Source of the DNA: Rikenellaceae bacterium | GTDB lineage: Bacteria; Bacteroidota; Bacteroidia; Bacteroidales; UBA932 | DNA: 5,737 nt | NCBI GenBank assembly: GCA_900769385.1 | Contig: CAAGGO010000305.1 | Location: 1 to 5,737 of the forward strand | Direction: 5' to 3' | Shown: positions 5,359 to 5,737 of the stretch, one piece after another | How positions within the stretch are numbered: the stretch's first letter is position 1 | Layout of the letters: each line of letters opens with the position of its first letter | Position numbers and translations under genes: made by a program | The notes under the pieces: model-generated | Seen by the model: only the letters and a program-made list of their open reading frames with translations | Told to the model about the DNA's origin: nothing | Database searches by the model: none

Positions 5359-5737
5359 ATGAGAAAGGTTGCATTCATATTGAACCCCATATCGGGAAGA
5401 GGAGAGAAGAAGGAAATCCTTGAGTGTATAGATGGGATGTTGGGAAAATATCCTGATTGTGATGCGTCATTCTATACAACCAAAGGGGTTGGAGATGCCA
5501 CTGTGGCGGCCAGTAATTTTGCGGCAGAAGGTTATGACACAGTGGTTGCAATAGGCGGTGACGGTACAGTGAATGAGGTTGCCAAGGGGTTGGTGGGAAC
5601 TGCCTGTAGACTTGCAATTATACCGGTTGGCTCAGGGAACGGCCTGGCCCGCCACTTGGGGATACCAATGGGTTGCACAGGTGCTGTTTATACGGTTTTT
5701 GAAGGCAGACCACAGTTGATTGATGCCGGAAAAATCA
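5359..5737 (+). CDS. Diacylglycerol/lipid kinase catalytic domain protein, N-terminal fragment
   Basis: The first 126 codons of a gene continue past the right edge. The product begins MRKVAFILNPISGRGEKKE, with the NP.SG element at residues 9-13 that opens the diacylglycerol kinase catalytic fold. The nucleotide-binding signature GGDGTVNEV lies at 66-74, the family motif PVGSGNGLARHLGIP at 89-103, and IDAGKI at 121-126 starts the segment leading into the second domain. Bacterial members (YegS/DgkB/BmrU type) are soluble ATP-dependent lipid kinases of about 290-340 residues that act at the inner leaflet on diacylglycerol or related lipids; which lipid is used here cannot be told. The start is fixed by the domain edge and by the promoter five bases upstream. 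The gene is divergent from the ComEC-like gene across a 54-base gap. Confidence 0.9.
   Translation, partial: MRKVAFILNPISGRGEKKEILECIDGMLGKYPDCDASFYTTKGVGDATVAASNFAAEGYDTVVAIGGDGTVNEVAKGLVGTACRLAIIPVGSGNGLARHLGIPMGCTGAVYTVFEGRPQLIDAGKI

Noticed and set aside
5375..5617. An 80-codon minus-strand frame inside the lipid kinase gene.
   Set aside because: It is antisense to the conserved catalytic motifs of the kinase, and its Pro/His/Trp-rich translation resembles no family.
1..5737. The possibility of a defence, phage, CRISPR or mobile-element system.
   Set aside because: No repeat arrays, transposases, integrases, nuclease/toxin pairs or terminal inverted repeats are visible. All six genes fit ordinary chromosomal families and fill the window almost completely.

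Overview
The window reads as a chromosomal segment of a Bacteroidota bacterium, most likely of the order Bacteroidales. Three independent signs agree. An S46 dipeptidyl-peptidase of the DPP11 type and a small single-RRM RNA-binding protein are both typical of this phylum. The intergenic gaps contain promoter elements of the Bacteroides form (a -7 box TAnnTTTG, sometimes with a -33 TTG 19-20 bases upstream) rather than sigma70 -35/-10 boxes. Shine-Dalgarno sequences are essentially absent in front of the start codons, which sit behind A/T-rich leaders. The DNA is moderately AT-rich. No tRNA, rRNA, insertion sequence, CRISPR array or phage gene was seen.

Layout, left to right. At 1-179 (minus) is the N-terminal part of an AI-2E-family membrane transporter, running off the left edge. 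A 117-base divergent gap holds promoters for that gene and for the plus-strand pair 297-1763 (DUF1846/UPF0371 protein of unknown function) and 1790-3808 (secreted DPP11). The two plus genes are 26 bases apart with no terminator between them and are probably one operon. A strong hairpin at 3826-3860 closes that operon and can also stop the convergent minus-strand RRM gene (3877-4128). The RRM gene has its own well-formed promoter at 4176-4205. Immediately upstream on the same strand is 4213-5304, a short ComEC/Rec2-type channel protein without the OB and metallo-beta-lactamase domains of full-length ComEC. A 54-base divergent gap with face-to-face promoters leads to the plus-strand gene at 5359, a diacylglycerol/lipid kinase catalytic domain cut by the right edge.

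How the genes fit together. Most are ordinary core genes: a periplasmic peptidase releasing acidic dipeptides, a membrane transporter, an RNA-binding protein, a DNA-uptake-channel relative and a lipid kinase. I see no defence, secretion or mobile system. The points most worth a second look are the very short distance from -7 box to start codon at three genes (possible leaderless mRNAs), the minimal ComEC, the tight linkage of the uncharacterised DUF1846 protein to DPP11, the Arg625 specificity marker and the shortened middle of DPP11, and a local codon-usage shift over its catalytic serine.
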